A stretch of 10,822 nucleotides of DNA, taken from Gammaproteobacteria bacterium. Its GTDB lineage: Bacteria; Pseudomonadota; Gammaproteobacteria; Comchoanobacterales; Comchoanobacteraceae. The stretch covers positions 1 through 10,822 of the forward strand of contig JAQWRO010000012.1 of NCBI GenBank assembly GCA_029243665.1, read 5' to 3'. Within the stretch, counting starts at the first letter, position 1. The number at the start of each line of letters is the position of its first letter. The notes below the pieces were generated by a model. That model was given only the letters and a program-made list of their open reading frames with translations, did no database searches and was not told where the DNA came from. This document shows positions 6,800 through 10,822 of this stretch, one piece after another. The translations under genes and the position numbers were made by a program.

Positions 6800-8887
6800 A
6801 TGAACGATATCAAAGACATCTTAAATTACCTTGAAGCCATTGCTTCACATGATGCAACTGCTGTTGAGGAGCTTGGGTACCATAGTCAAGAAGCATCAGA
6901 AAAAAAAGTAAGTGATCTTCAATATGGTATCGCTTTGGGTATGTTGTTTTTAAGCAGCACGAATGGTCTATCTGAAGGTTCATTAGATGTTCCCAATCAA
7001 ACTGGTTTGTCGTATTTAGATCAATCGAGTGGCGCACTTTATCATGGGCCTCAAGTTATCTTAGTATCGTTGTGTTTAATGGCAAATAGTATCATCACAA
7101 TTCAACAATTGATTAAGGAGCGACGCGACATTGATAGTGGTAAAATCCATTCAAAAAGACAGGCTGAATTAAAGCGTCTACACACAATTTTAAGTGCATA
7201 TGTCTCTGAATCACATGATGGTGATCAAAGCGAAATTAAGGTTAATTTTGGTAAAGCATATCATCGTTCATTGCATATCGATGTTCAAAAAAGAATCATA
7301 GCGATAAGAGATGAGATATTATCAGGGCAAACAACTCAAAATGAAAGAGCACTTGTATATCAATTGCCAGAAGTGAGCGAAGGTGTTACAAAACCTGCAA
7401 TGCTAGATTTTATTCATAATCGTTATGAAACCAAATACCAACCATTATTAGATATGTTGAATCAAATAGATGGTAATGATCATTCCAAAATTTCTGATTT
7501 CATTAAAGAAATAAAAGCAAAGTCTTATGTGCCTGTAGATGCATTGATCATAAAACAGAATACTATATCAAATGACATTGCTTTAAAAAAACAATTTATC
7601 AATGAGCTTGTGTACCATTGGGTTAAAAATGAATTAGATAAAGCTGAGGATAGCGATGACGATAGCGATGACGATAGTGTTTTTGATGAAATTGAATATT
7701 TAGATTTAGAGGCGTTTGCAAGAACTTTAGAAGTCAATCCAAACAACCATAAATACATTGGAAAATCGTCTATATATAACGGTGTTAGATATACAGGTTA
7801 TGGCATTGGTTGGTTTAATGTGTTGGTAAATTTTGGCATTGGTATTGGTGCGTTTATTAGTTTTAACATGGTGATTTATGCACTGACTGGTGTTAGTTTG
7901 CTTGCTTTATTAGGCACTGGATGGCCTTTCTTTTTGGCAATTGCATTCTTTGCTGTCTTAAGCATGTTAATACCTATGCTAATTACAAGAAAATATATCA
8001 ATAGCTTTTTTGAAAATGTTGCTTACAATTTGAAGCTTTGGTGGGATTCTGGAAATAAGTTGGAAAATATCATACAGGCTTTAAAGAATAAAAAAAATGC
8101 AATGACATTATTTGTCACATTGCCTACTGCAATCGGTTTAACCATCATTGCAGCAATGGCTTTTTACATGACAATGCCAATAGCACCTATTGCATTGATC
8201 ATAGGTGTAGTGACTTTTATTGCGTGTGTTAGTTTATTTGGTGGGATGTTTTATGAATCCTATGATCGTCTTGCTCGCATGATTGAAAATGCCAATTATA
8301 AAAGATTGGTTGTGCCTGCAGGTATGGCAACATTCATCATGGTGCTCATTGGTTTGGCATTGTTCCTAAATCCAGTGACAGGGCCCTTCATGGCATTGGC
8401 ACCTATATCAGCTATTTTGTTAATGGGGGTTGTATCTATTATTGTCTTTACAATGTGTTTTGCCATCCATGGTAAATGGCCATTGAAACGTTCAATGCTT
8501 GCCTCACTTGGTTTAACAGCAGCAGTTGGGCAGAGTATTGCGATCTTTTGTTGTACTGCGATTTTATTTGCTAACCCTGTAGGACTTGTTTTTGCTGCAG
8601 TGTTAGCACTCTTTAGTTTCCCATTATTTTTTAGCTGGGCTGTGATGTGTGTAGCATTGCCTGAAGATGAAATGGAAAGACACTGTATTTTAAAAGAATG
8701 TTCAAATCAGAATAAAGATGTAAAAAGCATTGAGATGGTGGACATGCCTCAAAATAAACCAGTTAATTTGTCAGACACAAGTCGAAATTTATTTGGTCGC
8801 GCTGATGTTGAAGATGTTTCAGACAATGATTCTTCTATCAATGATGAGTCAGAACCTTTGTTAAAGACTCCAAGTATTGATTTATAG
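6800..8887 (+). CDS. Polytopic membrane protein of unknown function, paralogue 1
   Basis: I do not recognise this family. From the ATG at 6800 the product has 695 residues; from the TTG at 6770 it has 705. It shows two hydrophobic segments near the N terminus (about 41-57 and 83-101) and a soluble central region (about 102-334) rich in charged helix. The membrane block has about eight segments (335-361, 366-397, 434-456, 461-482, 501-523, 531-556, 567-592, 595-619). Within the soluble part is an acidic run EDSDDDSDDDS (283-293) encoded by a DNA repeat. The last 75 residues form a hydrophilic D/E/S/N-rich tail ending SEPLLKTPSIDL. The next gene downstream is a clear paralogue: FNVLVNFGIGIGAF here aligns with MNVAVNVLIGLGAF there, and the segment around QALKNKK/LPTAIGL with QAMKKPR/IPAAVGI. 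There is no signal peptide and no recognisable catalytic or transport motif. The PmrA-like promoter and acidic tail suggest, but do not show, a translocated effector. Confidence 0.85.
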   Translation: MNDIKDILNYLEAIASHDATAVEELGYHSQEASEKKVSDLQYGIALGMLFLSSTNGLSEGSLDVPNQTGLSYLDQSSGALYHGPQVILVSLCLMANSIITIQQLIKERRDIDSGKIHSKRQAELKRLHTILSAYVSESHDGDQSEIKVNFGKAYHRSLHIDVQKRIIAIRDEILSGQTTQNERALVYQLPEVSEGVTKPAMLDFIHNRYETKYQPLLDMLNQIDGNDHSKISDFIKEIKAKSYVPVDALIIKQNTISNDIALKKQFINELVYHWVKNELDKAEDSDDDSDDDSVFDEIEYLDLEAFARTLEVNPNNHKYIGKSSIYNGVRYTGYGIGWFNVLVNFGIGIGAFISFNMVIYALTGVSLLALLGTGWPFFLAIAFFAVLSMLIPMLITRKYINSFFENVAYNLKLWWDSGNKLENIIQALKNKKNAMTLFVTLPTAIGLTIIAAMAFYMTMPIAPIALIIGVVTFIACVSLFGGMFYESYDRLARMIENANYKRLVVPAGMATFIMVLIGLALFLNPVTGPFMALAPISAILLMGVVSIIVFTMCFAIHGKWPLKRSMLASLGLTAAVGQSIAIFCCTAILFANPVGLVFAAVLALFSFPLFFSWAVMCVALPEDEMERHCILKECSNQNKDVKSIEMVDMPQNKPVNLSDTSRNLFGRADVEDVSDNDSSINDESEPLLKTPSIDL
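7649..7678 (+). repeat. In-frame 12-bp tandem repeat (acidic codons)
   Basis: The unit GATAGCGATGAC occurs twice in full (7649-7660 and 7661-7672), followed by a partial third copy (GATAGT). Each unit adds the four residues D-S-D-D, so copy-number change keeps the reading frame. It lies in the soluble region of paralogue 1, just before the membrane block. Confidence 0.85.
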
Positions 8888-8919
8888 ATGTTAATTGAGT
8901 TTTTTTATCAAGGTCTTTT

Positions 8920-8952
8920 CTTAAGGTTTCCTTAAGGTTTTAAGTAGAAAAT
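8920..8952 (+). promoter_or_regulatory. Candidate PmrA box and promoter of the second paralogue
   Basis: Two perfect CTTAAG half-sites (8920-8925 and 8931-8936) are separated by 5 nt, each followed by GTTT. This matches the enterobacterial PmrA box (YTTAAG-N5-YTTAAG) exactly and has the 11-bp period of the Legionella PmrA element. A -10-like GAAAAT (8947-8952, 4 of 6) sits 10 nt after the second half-site, the same spacing as TATAAT in the promoter of paralogue 1; TAGAAA (8945-8950) is an alternative. The site lies in the 93-nt gap before the ATG at 8981. Because CTTAAG is itself palindromic, the pair can also be drawn as a 7-bp hairpin, a less likely reading. Confidence 0.6.
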
Positions 8953-8980
8953 GGTAAATGTAAAAAAAGAATAATTGCAT

Positions 8981-10822
8981 ATGCCACAACAACAAAGTTT
9001 ATATCATCAACTAGAGTCTGAATTATCACTCATCCCAAATAATACCATTGCTATGAATGGTGGCTTTTATGAGCACTATACCAACCATCCAGGTCAATTT
9101 GCGTTTGGTTTCTTGAGCCTTTTAAGTGGTGTGTCTACAGGATTACTCAGTGTGCCATCGATTATGGCGTTGAGTCATTTAGACCATGATTCAAGTAATA
9201 AAGCAATTTTTGCGCAACACCCAGGCTTAATGATCATGGGTTTTTGTAGTGCTGTTGCTCAAGCAAATTTTCTTATGGCTGATTTTGTTCGAGTGCATGG
9301 TCAAGTTTATCAAGGAGACTATAAGCGATTGTCTTTATTAAGTGATACACAACAAGCATTTCTTTCTAGTCTTGATTTGGTATCGTTAACTTCTGATTCA
9401 CTTTCAGATGATAATTTCATCAATGTATTTGAGCAACAACTGCATAAAATTGCGCATCAAAAAATAATTGAACTCATTGATATACGAAAGACGACTGGAG
9501 AAATAAAAACAAAAAATCTATCTAATTGGCTGGATGGGTTTAATTTGCTTCAATGGCGTCAGGAATTAGTCAACAAAGTTGAGGATATAAATGACTTTGA
9601 CGTTCATTTATATCAAGTCTTTGATAAAAAAATTGATTTTGTTTGGAAAGCCTATTATCAACCATTTCAGCAAGCATTGTACGATGTTCTACAAAATAGA
9701 CTCACCAAAGAAAACACATTGGACCAGCAAGTTGTAGGGATCATTCAATCTGCATTAAAAGAATTTAACGGTGCGGAACATGAAGTGTTTAGGTCTGAAA
9801 TAAAGAAATTATATGAACCTTTAATGCATGATGATGAAGGTAGCTATATTGAAAGCCAAGCCATTATCAAGCATAGCAAGCAAGTAGGTGTTTTTGTTTC
9901 TTATATGAATGTGGCTGTCAATGTATTGATTGGATTGGGTGCATTTTTTGCATTGGGTCAATTTATTTTTTGGTTGGGTGGTGGCACATTATCTATTTTT
10001 ACTGCCACAGGTGCGCTTGGATGGATCATAAAAATTGCTTTTGCAGGTTTATGTGCCATAGGTTCATACTTGGTTACGCGGTTAGACATCCAAGAAGCAT
10101 TTAATAATTTTGGTTATCGCATGTCATTATGGTTGAAAAATAAGAACAAATGGCAAGATCTATGGCAAGCAATGAAAAAGCCAAGGAATATTTTTACTAT
10201 ATCAGCAACAATCCCTGCTGCGGTTGGGATTGGGATTATTAATGCCCTTGGTTTTTATTTAGCTTTTCCAGCAACGCCTGTTGTCTTTTCGCTAGCAATT
10301 GTTGTATTTATTTCTACCATGATAGCGATTACCACCATGATGGGTAAAAGGCTTTATGCATCTTATCCCAGATGGCATTACTATTTGTCAGATTTATATA
10401 AAAAACGTGCCCCAGTCATGATGAATTTAGCAGTTGTGGGTGCTATGGTCACGGTCTTTGTTATGAATGCGCACTACATTCCCATACTGTTTGCATTTTG
10501 GAGCATTACACCATTTTCAAGTTTCTTATTAATTACTTGTGCAGCAATAGTTATCTTTTCGCTTTTAATGTCTGCAACCAAACAATGGCGTTGGCATGTA
10601 TCTATGAAAGGCTCTATTGGATCAATTTGTGTGTTTGCGTCTATGGTGACAGTCTTTACAGCATTACTTCCTATTGTTGGTACTGGTTTGGCAGGGTTTA
10701 TCGCAATAACATCGAGTATCTTGTTCTTTAGTTTTTATGTCTCATCTGTTATGGTTCATGAAACTGATGAAAGGAAGTTCATTGTGGCACGAGATTTACC
10801 TAGGAAAACAAGCCAAGAATTA
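8981..10822 (+). CDS. Polytopic membrane protein of unknown function, paralogue 2, 3' end beyond window
   Basis: The frame is open from the ATG at 8981 to the right edge, 614 codons with no stop. The product is a diverged copy of the preceding protein with the same plan. It has two N-terminal hydrophobic segments (about 39-58 and 82-101), a soluble helical region (about 105-300) some 30 residues shorter, and about eight membrane segments (304-330, 334-366, 404-427, 431-453, 478-497, 502-530, 546-562, 566-592). The best shared blocks are MNVAVNVLIGLGAF (309-322), the WLKNKNKWQDLWQAM region (384-398) and the following IPAAVGI...GFYLAFPATPVV. It lacks the acidic DNA-repeat run of its partner. 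After the last membrane segment a hydrophilic tail (VHETDERKF...) begins and continues outside the window. The ATG has only a weak AAAGAA upstream. An upstream ATG at 8951 is in frame but stops after seven codons. The function is unknown; the paralogy is clear by eye. Confidence 0.85.
   Translation, partial: MPQQQSLYHQLESELSLIPNNTIAMNGGFYEHYTNHPGQFAFGFLSLLSGVSTGLLSVPSIMALSHLDHDSSNKAIFAQHPGLMIMGFCSAVAQANFLMADFVRVHGQVYQGDYKRLSLLSDTQQAFLSSLDLVSLTSDSLSDDNFINVFEQQLHKIAHQKIIELIDIRKTTGEIKTKNLSNWLDGFNLLQWRQELVNKVEDINDFDVHLYQVFDKKIDFVWKAYYQPFQQALYDVLQNRLTKENTLDQQVVGIIQSALKEFNGAEHEVFRSEIKKLYEPLMHDDEGSYIESQAIIKHSKQVGVFVSYMNVAVNVLIGLGAFFALGQFIFWLGGGTLSIFTATGALGWIIKIAFAGLCAIGSYLVTRLDIQEAFNNFGYRMSLWLKNKNKWQDLWQAMKKPRNIFTISATIPAAVGIGIINALGFYLAFPATPVVFSLAIVVFISTMIAITTMMGKRLYASYPRWHYYLSDLYKKRAPVMMNLAVVGAMVTVFVMNAHYIPILFAFWSITPFSSFLLITCAAIVIFSLLMSATKQWRWHVSMKGSIGSICVFASMVTVFTALLPIVGTGLAGFIAITSSILFFSFYVSSVMVHETDERKFIVARDLPRKTSQEL

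Noticed and set aside
7525..7758. 77-residue minus-strand frame with a serine/leucine run
   Set aside because: The run is the complement of the Asp/Ser tandem repeat in paralogue 1; there is no independent support for a gene.
8900..8906. Run of seven T after the stop codon of paralogue 1, possible terminator
   Set aside because: No GC-rich stem precedes it; the only pairing (CTC with GAG across about 30 nt) is too short.
8920..8941. Hairpin CTTAAGG-TTT-CCTTAAG followed by TTTT, possible rho-independent terminator after paralogue 1
   Set aside because: The stem is AT-rich with only three G-C pairs, the loop is 3 nt and the T tract only four. The same bases form an exact PmrA-type direct repeat at promoter distance from the next gene, and CTTAAG is self-complementary, so the hairpin follows automatically.
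10498..10731. 77-residue plus-strand frame
   Set aside because: It lies in another frame inside the long open frame of paralogue 2 and its cysteine/tyrosine-rich sequence is typical of a shadow.
1..10822. tRNA, rRNA, CRISPR array, insertion sequence or prophage genes
   Set aside because: I found no cloverleaf, regularly spaced repeats, transposase motifs or terminal inverted repeats; coding density is high and the gene order looks chromosomal.

Overview
The window looks like chromosomal DNA from an AT-rich gammaproteobacterium. The ubiE-ubiJ-ubiB cluster is the gammaproteobacterial ubiquinone arrangement, and UbiJ is a proteobacterial accessory factor. The low GC content, together with two candidate PmrA boxes in front of large membrane proteins of unknown function, suggests an intracellular or Legionellales-like lineage. 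That placement is inference, not proof.

Left part (1-6667, minus strand): seven genes run in one direction with no gaps. In transcription order they are ubiE, ubiJ, ubiB, a TolC-like outer-membrane channel, a periplasmic adaptor lipoprotein, an ABC ATPase and a MacB/FtsX-type permease cut by the left window edge. Every junction overlaps, and four of them are 4-nt ATGA stop/start overlaps. The block therefore appears to be one polycistronic, translationally coupled unit. The first three genes serve ubiquinone biosynthesis: the C-methyltransferase UbiE, the lipid-binding scaffold UbiJ and the atypical kinase/ATPase UbiB. The last four encode a complete MacA-MacB-TolC-like tripartite ABC exporter with separate ATPase and permease subunits. 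Its substrate cannot be read from the sequence.

Middle (6668-6799): a short divergent intergenic region holds a strong ribosome binding site for ubiE, a weak minus-strand promoter, a small inverted repeat, and a plus-strand promoter with a perfect TATAAT preceded by a PmrA-like tandem half-site repeat.

Right part (6800-10822, plus strand): two tandem genes encode large paralogous multi-pass membrane proteins of no family I recognise. Each has two hydrophobic segments near the N terminus, a soluble central region of roughly 200-230 residues, and a block of about eight membrane segments. The first ends in an acidic cytosolic-type tail. The second runs off the right edge. A near-perfect PmrA box (CTTAAG-N5-CTTAAG) lies between them, and a more degenerate one lies at the matching position before the first gene. 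In Legionella and Coxiella, PmrA directly activates genes for Dot/Icm-translocated effectors. This paralogue pair is therefore the most interesting part of the window, as candidate PmrA-controlled envelope or effector proteins.
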